In this document: piece after piece, positions 17,863 through 26,221 of the stretch
How positions within the stretch are numbered: the first letter of the stretch is position 1
How the letters are laid out: each line of letters starts with the position of its first letter
Assembly (NCBI RefSeq): GCF_018448885.1
Contig: NZ_RCWB01000010.1
Span: 77,493 to 141,492 of the forward strand
Reading direction: 5' to 3'
From: Photorhabdus caribbeanensis
Lineage (GTDB): Bacteria; Pseudomonadota; Gammaproteobacteria; Enterobacterales; Enterobacteriaceae
Length of the DNA stretch: 64,000 bases
Made by a program: the position numbers and the translations under genes
Notes under the pieces: generated by a model
The model's input: the letters and a program-made list of their open reading frames with translations, nothing else
The model's database searches: none
Told to the model about the DNA's origin: nothing

Positions 17863-18906
17863 TTGATGAAAAAGACACGAAAACGCCGTAATACAGGGCG
17901 AGTAACATTACAAGATGTTGCTAAGTATGCCGGTGTCGGTTCAATGACAGTTTCACGCGCATTGAGAACACCAGAAATGGTATCGGATAAATTACGAGAA
18001 AAAATTGAACAAGCCATACAGGAATTGGGATATATCCCAAATGGCGCTGCCGGCGTACTTGCTTCAGGTCAAAGTAATATTATCGCGGTGCTTGTGCCCT
18101 CACTGACAGATAAAGCCAGCGCTACATTTATACAGTCATTGCAACAAGTGCTGAATAAACATGCCTTTCAAGTTTTACTTGGATGTCATGAATATGACCA
18201 TAATAAAGAAGCCGAAATTATCATGACACTACTGCAAAGCAATGCAGCAGCACTGGTAATTTTCAGTTCGCAACTGGCAGATAAAACCTACAGCAATATT
18301 TCTCATATCAATATTCCAATTATTAATGTTGCAGGCTCTCATCAACAGCAGACGGCAATTAATATAGCAACCGATTTTTCCGCAGCCGCCTATACGTTGA
18401 CTAAACATATGTTAAATAATGGCCGCAAGCATATCGGTTATATTGGCGCCCAAATGGACAACCGTTTACGCAATCAGCAAATTAATGGCTGGCATAAAGC
18501 CATGCTGCATCACTATCAGAATGCTGACCAAAATATCACTACTTCGGAAACTGCCAGCATGCAATTTGGTCGACAGGCAGTTACTGAGATGTTATTACGT
18601 CAACCTGAACTGGAAGGTGTAATTTGCAGCCATGAAGTGATTGCCCTAGGTGTCATATTTGAATGTCAGCGGCGTCTACTTAAAATACCTGCGGATTTGG
18701 CTATTGCTTGTCTGGAAGGTTCAGATAACTGTGACCACACACAACCAACACTGACATCAATTCGCATTGATTATCCCCAAATAGGTAGGGACACCGGAAA
18801 GTTACTGATAAAATTACTCAATCAACAAGGTAAAGATGAAGCAAAACATCAAAACAAACAATATCACCTATTTTCGTATAAGTTCGAGCCCAGGCAAAGT
18901 GCTTAA
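17863..18906 (+). CDS. LacI-family transcriptional regulator (GntR-like subgroup)
   Basis: The 347-residue protein has a LacI HTH at residues 13-60 (VTLQDVAKYAGVGSMTVSRA) followed by the hinge (NGAAGVLASGQS) and a periplasmic-binding-like effector domain to the C-terminus. The HTH resembles E. coli GntR. It is divergent from the ascorbate-type PTS operon, with two strong palindromes between them, which makes it the likely local repressor. The effector is probably a phosphosugar or the imported sugar itself. Confidence 0.87.
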   Translation: MMKKTRKRRNTGRVTLQDVAKYAGVGSMTVSRALRTPEMVSDKLREKIEQAIQELGYIPNGAAGVLASGQSNIIAVLVPSLTDKASATFIQSLQQVLNKHAFQVLLGCHEYDHNKEAEIIMTLLQSNAAALVIFSSQLADKTYSNISHINIPIINVAGSHQQQTAINIATDFSAAAYTLTKHMLNNGRKHIGYIGAQMDNRLRNQQINGWHKAMLHHYQNADQNITTSETASMQFGRQAVTEMLLRQPELEGVICSHEVIALGVIFECQRRLLKIPADLAIACLEGSDNCDHTQPTLTSIRIDYPQIGRDTGKLLIKLLNQQGKDEAKHQNKQYHLFSYKFEPRQSA

Positions 18907-18964
18907 CAAAATGATAACGCCATAATAAGACATCAATTGTGGTTAAAGCCTGTAACCGTGATAA

Positions 18965-19429
18965 CTATTTTACCTGTTGACTTAGGTCAGGCGGCGTGAA
19001 AGGAAAACCCGCGCAATCCTCAACTTTATTTACTATGTCAGCCACTGTCGTTTCGGCCAAAGCGGTTTCTAGTACACAGGTGACACGCGAGAATTCATCT
19101 TCCAATACTGGGGTGATATTGTGTCCAATATAACACTTGGGATTAGGTTTAGAACGGTGCAAGGTAAAGTACAGCGGATCTTCAACTGCGCGATAAATGT
19201 CCAACAATGAGATTTGCTTCGACGGCCGGGCGAGTAACGCTCCCCCACCCTGTCCCATTTGCGAATAAGTCAGACCAGCCTCCGCAAGGGCGCCTAAGAG
19301 CCGGCGAACAACAGTCGGGTTAGTATTCACGCTTTTTGCAATATCTTCAGAACGCACGGCTTGTCCGTGGTGAAGCGCGATATCGGTGAGAATATGGATA
19401 GCAACGGCAAAACGGGTAGATGTTGGCAC
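18965..19429 (-). CDS. Rrf2-family transcriptional regulator
   Basis: A 154-residue Rrf2 protein. The winged HTH spans residues 1-75 (SEDIAKSVNTNPTVVRRLLG; wing QGGGALLARP). It has cysteines at 99, 118 and 139 rather than the compact CX5CX5C cluster of IscR/NsrR, so it looks like the YwnA-type branch that may sense thiol-reactive compounds rather than bind an iron-sulphur cluster. It is the last of three minus-strand genes with an OYE reductase and a SnoaL-like protein, which suits a role in electrophile response; the link is inferred. Confidence 0.78.
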   Translation of the reverse strand: MPTSTRFAVAIHILTDIALHHGQAVRSEDIAKSVNTNPTVVRRLLGALAEAGLTYSQMGQGGGALLARPSKQISLLDIYRAVEDPLYFTLHRSKPNPKCYIGHNITPVLEDEFSRVTCVLETALAETTVADIVNKVEDCAGFPFTPPDLSQQVK

Positions 19430-19634
19430 TGGAAGATCCTGTATACCTTAAGGATGTGACGGAAGAATAGCAAAATATGAGCAAAAAGGCCGCGTAGTAT
19501 GTCACTAATTTCGTCACATAACAAGAAATGAAATTCAGAATGTTAACTTGTCTGATTAACATTCCTACTCCTTCCGTTTTGCCGCCGTATGCTATTGTTC
19601 GGCTTAGTTAATATTACAAGCATGGCAACCGATG

Positions 19635-20036
19635 CTACCTAATGGAATAATCTGCATGAGCACGCTCAATCTGAAGCGTATCAGCAGTTTGTTGTAATTT
19701 AACTAACCGTCCATCCCGCACTGTCCATATATGAACGAAACGAGAAATGAACCGCTTACCACTCTTCACTCGCCCCAAATAATTACCCAGAACAATGACA
19801 TGATCATCTGATTCAAAATATTCAGAACTGTCCACAACAAAATCATCAATATCATTTAAAAATGGCACAAAGAAATTATTTAATATATCTTCTATTCCTT
19901 CATAAATCCCGCCATATCGGGAACCTTCGGTAATATCCCAAATAACATCACTTGCCATGATCTGGCGAAGAACATCAATATCCGCCATAGAGTCATAAAA
20001 ACGGCGAACAATAGATACATTTAATGAATCTGACAT
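19635..20036 (-). CDS. SnoaL/NTF2-like fold protein
   Basis: The 133-residue protein has the small cone-shaped alpha+beta pattern of SnoaL-like NTF2 superfamily proteins (helical start VRRFYDSMADIDVLRQIM, then DVIWDITEG and FISRFVHIWTVRDGRLVKL). AAGGAG sits too close to the ATG at 20042 (1 nt) but 7 nt from the ATG at 20036, so the latter is chosen. Members serve as small-molecule isomerases or binding proteins; the function here is unknown. It lies between the OYE reductase gene and the Rrf2 gene, same strand. Confidence 0.75.
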   Translation of the reverse strand: MSDSLNVSIVRRFYDSMADIDVLRQIMASDVIWDITEGSRYGGIYEGIEDILNNFFVPFLNDIDDFVVDSSEYFESDDHVIVLGNYLGRVKSGKRFISRFVHIWTVRDGRLVKLQQTADTLQIERAHADYSIR

Positions 20037-20072
20037 TATCATTCTCCTTCAAACTATCCTGCAATGAAATAT

Positions 20073-20099
20073 GACCGGCTCTTATAAAATGAGCCGGTC
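20073..20099. promoter_or_regulatory. Strong hairpin between OYE and SnoaL-like genes
   Basis: GACCGGCTC, a 9-nt loop, and GAGCCGGTC form a perfect 9-bp stem. There is no U-run on either side, so it is more likely an mRNA processing/stability element or a protein-binding site than an intrinsic terminator. It lies about 40 nt upstream of the SnoaL-like start codon. Confidence 0.4.
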
Positions 20100-20217
20100 G
20101 GATATCTTGGGACGTTCAACCAAAAAACGCCATTGGCGCTTTAAATTAACATCTCCGGAAAACAATTCGAACATCTTTCATGTTAGGCTATCCATTGCGG
20201 GTAAGATATCCCCTTAC

Positions 20218-21273
20218 CTAGGTAAGCGCTGGATAATCAGTATAGCCGATAGCACCAGGAACCATAAAAGTTTCCGGTTGTTGTTCATTAAATGGCGCTT
20301 TAACTAAAAACCGGTGAGGTAAATCTGGGTTGGCGATGAATAATTGACCAAAAGCCACTGCATCAGCCCGGCCATCAGCAAGAACTTGCTCGGCACTTTC
20401 TTTAGTAAGTTCCTCGTTAGCAATATAAGTTGATCCAAAAGCCTCTTTTATCACCTTACTTAAGTCACCATCAACGACAGCATCACGCGAGAAGATAAAA
20501 GCAATACCACGTCTACCGAGTTCACGTGCTACATATCCAAACGTCGCCACAGGATTAGAGTCCGCCATAGAGTAATATCCACCACGTGGGGATAAATGCA
20601 TGCCGACACGTGATGATCCCCAAACTGAAATACAAGCGTCTGTCACTTCCAGCAGTAATCGAGCCCGATTTTCGACTGAACCTCCGTACTTATCTGTGCG
20701 CAGATTAGCATTATCTTGCAAGAACTGATCGAGCAAATATCCATTGGCGCCATGTATTTCCACTCCGTCAAACCCTGCCATTTTCGCATTTTCCGCTCCG
20801 CGTCTGAATGCTTCGACAATGCAGGAAATTTCCTCAGACTCAAGCTCCCGCGGAACCACGAAAGGACGTTTTGGGCGTAATAAGCTGACATGACCATCAG
20901 CCGCAATTGCACTTGGCGCCACAGGCCGTTCTCCATTAAGGAAAATAGGGTCCGATATCCGCCCCACATGCCAAAGCTGTATAAAAATACGCCCACCAGC
21001 AGCATGCACGGCATCCGTGATCAACCGCCAACCAGCAACTTGTTCATCTGACCAAATACCCGGCGTATTCTCGTAGCCAACTCCCTGCGGAGTTACTGAG
21101 GTCGCTTCACTGATAATCAAACCAGCAGAAGCGCGCTGAGCATAGTATTCCGCCATCAGCGCATTAGGGACACGTCCCTCTCCTTCTGCACGGTTACGTG
21201 TCAAAGGAGCCATAATGATGCGATTTGGCAAGTCGAGATCACCAATGCGAATTGGGTCAAAAAGTGTAGGCAT
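20218..21273 (-). CDS. Old Yellow Enzyme family NAD(P)H:flavin oxidoreductase (NemA-like)
   Basis: A 351-residue FMN enzyme of the OYE family, which reduces activated alkenes, nitro compounds, quinones and other electrophiles. Family signatures are in order: PNRIIMAPLTRNRA, FIQLWHVGRIS, VEIHGANGYLLDQFL (substrate His/Asn pair) and RTDKYGGSVENRARLL. The start at 21273 (MPTLFDPI) matches NemA-type N-termini; the ORF runs 14 codons further without support. It heads a minus-strand group with the SnoaL-like gene and the Rrf2 regulator. Confidence 0.9.
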   Translation of the reverse strand: MPTLFDPIRIGDLDLPNRIIMAPLTRNRAEGEGRVPNALMAEYYAQRASAGLIISEATSVTPQGVGYENTPGIWSDEQVAGWRLITDAVHAAGGRIFIQLWHVGRISDPIFLNGERPVAPSAIAADGHVSLLRPKRPFVVPRELESEEISCIVEAFRRGAENAKMAGFDGVEIHGANGYLLDQFLQDNANLRTDKYGGSVENRARLLLEVTDACISVWGSSRVGMHLSPRGGYYSMADSNPVATFGYVARELGRRGIAFIFSRDAVVDGDLSKVIKEAFGSTYIANEELTKESAEQVLADGRADAVAFGQLFIANPDLPHRFLVKAPFNEQQPETFMVPGAIGYTDYPALT

Positions 21274-21592
21274 ATCTTTTCTCTCATATAGATTAATAAA
21301 TGCACTTCGTTGCAAATCATCAATAGGTGCATAGCCAGGTCATACCAGAAACAAACAGCGTTAATTTAGGGAGTGTGAACTATTTCTCTTGATTCTATTC
21401 CCGAGTCTTTAGTAGCAAGCTGCTTCTCTGACATGAATCAATGTAACTTACACAGTTACACAATGCAACAGGATAAAACATCAGATGCCAGAATATCTGC
21501 AAAATGATAATGCGATAACACAACAATGACTTTACCTGAGAATGATATAAGCTGCTTATAGCCTTTGATTTGAGTGAATAGGGATCTGGCAT

Positions 21593-21619
21593 AAAAAAGG
21601 CCACGCAATACGCAGCCTT
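21593..21619 (-). terminator. Intrinsic terminator after the toxin gene
   Basis: On the minus strand, AAGGCTGCG, a 5-nt loop and CGTGGCCTT form a stem that runs straight into a run of six Ts. A near copy lies at 50531-50557, after another minus-strand gene. Confidence 0.7.
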
Positions 21620-21635
21620 GAAATGGATAGAACCC

Positions 21636-21965
21636 CTATCCAATGAGTTTTAAATCCGATTTTCTGTATCGCTTTTGTTCCTGATAAAAATTTTCATGAG
21701 AGCCAAAGTTCAGCAGATATAACTCTATTTTCCCTTCAACCCAACAATAACCAAGCAATGTTAACTGGTTATTTAACTGAAATTTATGAACTCGAAGAAA
21801 ACTTAAATCACCTTTCTTCTGCTCACCGATTTCAGGGTTATCAATTATTTTATCAATCTCATCTTCTACTATCGCAAGAAGATCCTCAGATAATCTAGAT
21901 AATGCCTTAGAAAAACGTCTTGTTTCATAAACATCAATCTTTGGATCTTTTTGTCCTTCTGACAT
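21636..21965 (-). CDS. RelE/ParE-family toxin
   Basis: The 109-residue product has the RelE/ParE-type layout: an early aromatic-basic strand (VYETRRFSKAL), two helices (LLAIVEDEIDKIIDNPEIGEQK) and a beta-sheet ending with LNFGSHENFYQEQKRY. The ATG at 21965 is used; the open frame upstream to 22118 overlaps the antitoxin in a different frame and is not a coding start. It overlaps the antitoxin gene by 32 nt, a classic co-translated arrangement. Probably a ribosome-dependent mRNase or gyrase-type toxin; the exact target is unknown. Confidence 0.8.
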   Translation of the reverse strand: MSEGQKDPKIDVYETRRFSKALSRLSEDLLAIVEDEIDKIIDNPEIGEQKKGDLSFLRVHKFQLNNQLTLLGYCWVEGKIELYLLNFGSHENFYQEQKRYRKSDLKLIG

Positions 21966-22170
21966 AACGCGACACCTTACCGCTATTGACTTCGCTTTTT
22001 GCCAGTAAAGAATCAAGGATAAAAGAGTACGGCAAATCAGGGTTATCCTCCGCAATGCGGCCAATCTTAGCCCAATGCTCAATTTGCTTAGGTACACTTC
22101 TGCTTGAAGCTTCTGCATGAATTTTTACATCATTCACGAAATCATCATCCAAACGTACACTGATAGCCAT
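21934..22170 (-). CDS. ParD-like ribbon-helix-helix antitoxin
   Basis: A 78-residue protein opening with MAISVRLDDDFVNDVKIHAE and continuing SSRSVPKQIEHWAKIGRIAED, the pattern of the ParD-like antitoxin family. It lies immediately upstream of, and overlapping, the toxin gene. The lysine/arginine-rich C-terminus (YVRRTKRSKD) is likely the toxin-binding tail. A perfect palindrome 56 bp upstream is the likely autorepression operator. Confidence 0.8.
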   Translation of the reverse strand: MAISVRLDDDFVNDVKIHAEASSRSVPKQIEHWAKIGRIAEDNPDLPYSFILDSLLAKSEVNSGKVSRYVRRTKRSKD

Positions 22171-22225
22171 AGCTTAGTTTGCCCCTCTGGGATTTTGTAC
22201 TACATGCGACATAAAACGCATATGT

Positions 22226-22244
22226 ATAAAATGCAACATTTTAT
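22226..22244. promoter_or_regulatory. Palindromic operator of the toxin-antitoxin pair
   Basis: ATAAAATG CAA CATTTTAT is a perfect inverted repeat (8 + 3 + 8 bp) about 56 bp upstream of the antitoxin start. Its position and symmetry fit the antitoxin or TA complex binding its own promoter. Confidence 0.55.
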
Positions 22245-22681
22245 CGCATTATGCAATCATTGATTTCTATATGCCTATTCCCATGATACAAAAGGGAACC
22301 TCTCAAAATCCCCTGCTCAACGCAATAAAACACAGCAAGGCCAATTTTATTCTCACTCTCAATAAAACTGGCCTCATTGAATTGTCGATATCGCCTGAAT
22401 TTCGGACATATGACTCAGAAAAATTGATTTATCTCCCCCCTTTTTGGGGATTAAGTGCCTGAAATCCAGCTCGATTAAGGGACAAAAAAGCCAAACAATA
22501 CTCAGCCTTAAAACATTCTTTAATGAATAGATGCAATAAATTAAATTTGAAAATACGTGATCCCAGTTTTATCTTTTTTAGCCTCCTCCTATCAAAAATT
22601 GATTATGATTATAAATGGCTTATCTGATGCTGGCAGGCTGTTGGTTGATATGTAAAAAATTGTTGCCCGGAGGATGCATAT
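22245..22681. other. Intergenic region upstream of the phospholipase D gene
   Basis: A weak plus-strand frame (22271-22462) has no ribosome site or recognisable domain and is not called. The last 20 bp carry a strong ribosome site (GGAGG) for the next gene. Confidence 0.35.
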
Positions 22682-24403
22682 ATGAATTTATTGGATGGTT
22701 TGCAAAAAAAACTGGACGGTTACTTCAATAAAACAAGTGAAATCAACTATGTAAAAATATTTGATACTCCCCAAATATGGGGATTTCCTTTTGGAAAAGA
22801 GATAATGCCACAGGCTATTAAAAGGGAAGCGGAATTTGAGGATGCTATTGTAAGTATTCTGGAAAACATGCGTTATCGCTGTGATATTTCCTCCTTAAAT
22901 GCCCCGGATGCAGAGTGGAGAAAAGTTATCCTATCAGCTATTGATCGCGCATTTACCAAAAAAATAAACAGAAAGGACAGAACTCAGATAAGGTTCTTAT
23001 TCGCTCAAACACCGACATCTTTGTTAAACGGTGTGAATTCATACTTTGAAGGCACCCCTGAATATCTGGCATTGAAGAGTGATATTATTCAATTAATTCA
23101 AGAAAGGAGAGATAATTGGGAGTGTGTACCTGAAATATGGATTGGTCGGTTTTTCAGGATAGTAGACGGACTTAAAGTATCATTACAGAAAAAGGTGCTG
23201 CCAGAAGAGATGTTTCCAGAAGATGATACCAGAATGACATGGAATCATACAAAAATTATCGCAGTTGATGGAATTGAGTCATTTGTCGGGGGCCATAATT
23301 TAAATATGGATCTCTTTAAGAATTACCCTCCAGTTCATGATGTCTCTGTTAAAGTTATAGGAACGGCATCATTAAGTTCACAATTATTTTTAAATAACAT
23401 GTGGGAAGCTGATACAGATCTCTTAACGAAAGAATTCTTTGATATAGATGAAAATAAATGGGTTAATGCAAATGGTATTGTGGGAAAGCCGGAAGATCCA
23501 TTAAAAAAAGAGCATATTACTGAATATATAGACAGAAAAAAAGAAGAATGCCTAAAAAATCCACCTAAGGACCCAGAATATAAGAAAGCAAGCAGGATAT
23601 TATCCGTGGGTAAATATTGGGCTGGGCCTGATATGCGAACGGACTATAAAAAAGGCTCTGAAATAATGAAAGAGTTTATAATAAAGAATGCAAAGAAAAA
23701 AATTCGCATGTCCCAACAGGATCTTGTCAGTGCATGGAAAAAACAATGGCAAGATCATCATGTGTGCCGATGGTTGATCGAAGCATTACTTGCCAACCCC
23801 GAGCTGCAAGTTCAAATTGTTGTATCGCCACTTGATGCAGCCGCAGGCGCCGCTGGTGATCAATATTCTTTTGGCTCTGGAGCCAAAAGAACGTTTGAAA
23901 TATTTAAATACTATTTGACACATGATGAGCATACCGACCAGAAGCTGGAAGATCCGGATGGAATCAGGCAAGCCGCACTGAAAAGAATAGAGGTTGCCCC
24001 TTTTTTCTTTACAGACAAAGTACCTGAAAATCTTTTGATTGAAGGTGCTACATACAAATGGCCAACCCCGGATGAAAATTCTTACACTGCTACGCTAAAA
24101 GAACCGTCTCTTTCTGAAAGACCTCCACAGATAGGTTCTATAGGACGCCCATTCCGCTCCTTAATTAAAGCGAGTGGTCCGGTATATCCCAAAGTTCCCC
24201 CTGCTCCTGGGAATCATGCAAAAGTAACAATAATTGACGATGAACTCTACGTGGTGGGTTCTGATAATCTCTATCCGGGTTATCTTTCAGAGTTCAATTA
24301 TCTTATTGAGGGAGAAGATGCGGTGAAAACTTTCATCGAATCCTACTGGGAACCGTTGTGGAAATATTCAGGAATACACTCATTTAATTACAAGAATGTT
24401 TGA
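22682..24403 (+). CDS. Phospholipase D superfamily protein with two HKD motifs
   Basis: A 573-residue protein with two complete HxKxxxxD catalytic motifs: H189/K191/D196 (NHTKIIAVDG, followed by GGHNLN) and H512/K514/D519 (NHAKVTIIDD, followed by GSDNL). The pair builds one active site, as in phospholipase D and related phosphodiesterases. There is no signal peptide or membrane segment. A strong GGAGG ribosome site fixes the ATG at 22682. It stands alone and is AT-rich compared with the metabolic genes. It could be a cytosolic phospholipase/nuclease or an effector exported by a non-Sec route; the window gives no direct evidence of export. Confidence 0.82.
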   Translation: MNLLDGLQKKLDGYFNKTSEINYVKIFDTPQIWGFPFGKEIMPQAIKREAEFEDAIVSILENMRYRCDISSLNAPDAEWRKVILSAIDRAFTKKINRKDRTQIRFLFAQTPTSLLNGVNSYFEGTPEYLALKSDIIQLIQERRDNWECVPEIWIGRFFRIVDGLKVSLQKKVLPEEMFPEDDTRMTWNHTKIIAVDGIESFVGGHNLNMDLFKNYPPVHDVSVKVIGTASLSSQLFLNNMWEADTDLLTKEFFDIDENKWVNANGIVGKPEDPLKKEHITEYIDRKKEECLKNPPKDPEYKKASRILSVGKYWAGPDMRTDYKKGSEIMKEFIIKNAKKKIRMSQQDLVSAWKKQWQDHHVCRWLIEALLANPELQVQIVVSPLDAAAGAAGDQYSFGSGAKRTFEIFKYYLTHDEHTDQKLEDPDGIRQAALKRIEVAPFFFTDKVPENLLIEGATYKWPTPDENSYTATLKEPSLSERPPQIGSIGRPFRSLIKASGPVYPKVPPAPGNHAKVTIIDDELYVVGSDNLYPGYLSEFNYLIEGEDAVKTFIESYWEPLWKYSGIHSFNYKNV

Positions 24404-24426
24404 TGTAAATAACAAGTGTTCTGATA

Positions 24427-24453
24427 TATACCCGCCAACTGCTGGCGGGTATA
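24427..24453. terminator. Hairpin between phospholipase D gene and dsdA
   Basis: TATACCCGCCA, a 5-nt loop and TGGCGGGTATA form a perfect 11-bp stem between two convergent genes. The U-run is poor, so termination in either direction is plausible but not certain. Confidence 0.5.
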
Positions 24454-24597
24454 TAACTTGAAAAACATTAAGAAGATGACCTTTCAGAATAGGAAACCGA
24501 ATCAAAGCGTTTTTCAGTCATAACCTGGAGGCCAGCAGAATATTGAACCTGATAAACCAGATGCCGATAACCGGATCGCCCCTGTGAAAGACGCCAA

Positions 24598-25929
24598 TTA
24601 GATTTTGGCTATCGCCAAATACTTTATCATTTCATCATCAGGCACCATACCACCACCGGTCGCCCAAACTAAGTGCGTAGCCTGTTTCATCTTTTCTGCT
24701 GAAAGATTCTTATGACTCAGGTAATCACGGTTTTCACTCACACGAACAGGCCCCGCCATCCCAGCTAATGCCGAAGGCTCTAACCGGATACCCTCATCAC
24801 GACTCAGCAACCCCAACAGATTATACATTTCCTGATCTTGAATAGTATAAAATCCATCCAGCAAACGTTCCATCGCACGCCCAACAAAGCCAGAAGCCCT
24901 GCCTACCGCAAGACCATCAGCCGCGGTGATATTGTCGATACCAATGTCCTGCACACAAATATTGTCATGCAAGCCAGTATATACCCCTAACAGCATACTG
25001 GGAGAATGGGTAGGTTCAGCAAAAATACAGTGCACATGATCACCAAAAACCAATTTCAGTCCAAATGCAACACCTCCGGGGCCACCGCCAACGCCGCACG
25101 GCAAATAAACGAATAATGGATGATCTTCATCAACCACAATATTCATCTGTTCAAACTGCGCCTTTACCCGTTCCCCTGCGACAGAATATCCCAGAAATAA
25201 CGTTTGGGAGTTTTCGTCGTCGATAAAGAAACAGTTAGAATCAGATTCAGACTCTTTACGCCCTCTGGCTACAGCTACTCCATAATCCAGTTCATGTTCC
25301 ACGACATTGACCCCATGCGAACGTAGCTTTTGCTTTTTCCATTCACGAGCATCGGCAGACATATGCACGCTGACATTAAAACCTAGTTTCACACTGACAA
25401 TACCAATGGATAGCCCCAAATTGCCGGTAGAACCTACAGCAATGCTGTATTGATTAAAGAACCGTCTTAATTCTTCCGAAAACAGTTTGCTGTAATCATC
25501 GTTTTTAGAAAGCAAGCCCGCCTGTAATGCCAATTTTTCCGCGTGGGCTAACACTTCATAAATTCCACCACGGGCTTTAATCGAACCTGAAATTGGCAAG
25601 TGACTGTCTTTCTTAAGCAAAATTTTCCCTGTGATACTCACACCATAATATTGCTCTAGTGTTTTCTGCATCGTAGGAATAGCCACTATTTCTGATTCAA
25701 TAATGCCATGTGTTACCGCTGTTTCCGGGAAAGCTTTACATAAATAAGGCGCAAAACGATACAAGCGTGCTTCAGCATCCCTAACATCATTAGCGTCCAA
25801 ACCAACAAAAGGCAATCCCTCTTTAAAGGTGGTGTTACAAGGGTTAAACCAAAAGATTTCCTCTAATTCCATTAAATTTTTTACTAACGGATATTCATTT
25901 AGTAACTGCTGAATTTCAGTACTTTTCAT
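24598..25929 (-). CDS. dsdA: D-serine ammonia-lyase (D-serine dehydratase)
   Basis: The PLP enzyme converts D-serine to pyruvate and ammonia, which detoxifies D-serine and uses it as carbon and nitrogen source. Length 443 equals E. coli DsdA. The Schiff-base lysine is K118 in SGSIKARGG; the phosphate-binding glycine loop is [11 protein letters not shown] near 285. It lies downstream of dsdX with a 292-bp gap, unlike the near-contiguous E. coli dsdXA. DsdC is encoded beyond dsdX. Confidence 0.96.
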   Translation of the reverse strand: MKSTEIQQLLNEYPLVKNLMELEEIFWFNPCNTTFKEGLPFVGLDANDVRDAEARLYRFAPYLCKAFPETAVTHGIIESEIVAIPTMQKTLEQYYGVSITGKILLKKDSHLPISGSIKARGGIYEVLAHAEKLALQAGLLSKNDDYSKLFSEELRRFFNQYSIAVGSTGNLGLSIGIVSVKLGFNVSVHMSADAREWKKQKLRSHGVNVVEHELDYGVAVARGRKESESDSNCFFIDDENSQTLFLGYSVAGERVKAQFEQMNIVVDEDHPLFVYLPCGVGGGPGGVAFGLKLVFGDHVHCIFAEPTHSPSMLLGVYTGLHDNICVQDIGIDNITAADGLAVGRASGFVGRAMERLLDGFYTIQDQEMYNLLGLLSRDEGIRLEPSALAGMAGPVRVSENRDYLSHKNLSAEKMKQATHLVWATGGGMVPDDEMIKYLAIAKI

Positions 25930-26221
25930 GTATATGTTAACCCAAGATAAGTGTTTCCCTGGTATGTAAAATAACCCTTACTTGCTTGATTATTATAATT
26001 TTTATTATATTCAATATGTTATGTTTACTACAACTTCCTATATTATATCAGCACATCATACTTTGTTTATTTTTTATCTTCCCCTTATTTTCATCACTAC
26101 GTTAATGTTTATTTTGTTTATTATTTTAGCTATAAAAGCTGCCTGTTTTACAGGCTTCCCTGGTATTGACACTTCGCACGTCTTATTCTTATTTTTCAAG
26201 CTGAGCTGTTACTTCTTTCCA
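25930..26221. other. T-rich gap between dsdX and dsdA
   Basis: The plus strand is very T-rich, and the one weak frame (25982-26353) is antisense to the end of dsdX, with no ribosome site or recognisable domain. The gap may hold a separate dsdA promoter or an mRNA processing site. Confidence 0.35.
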
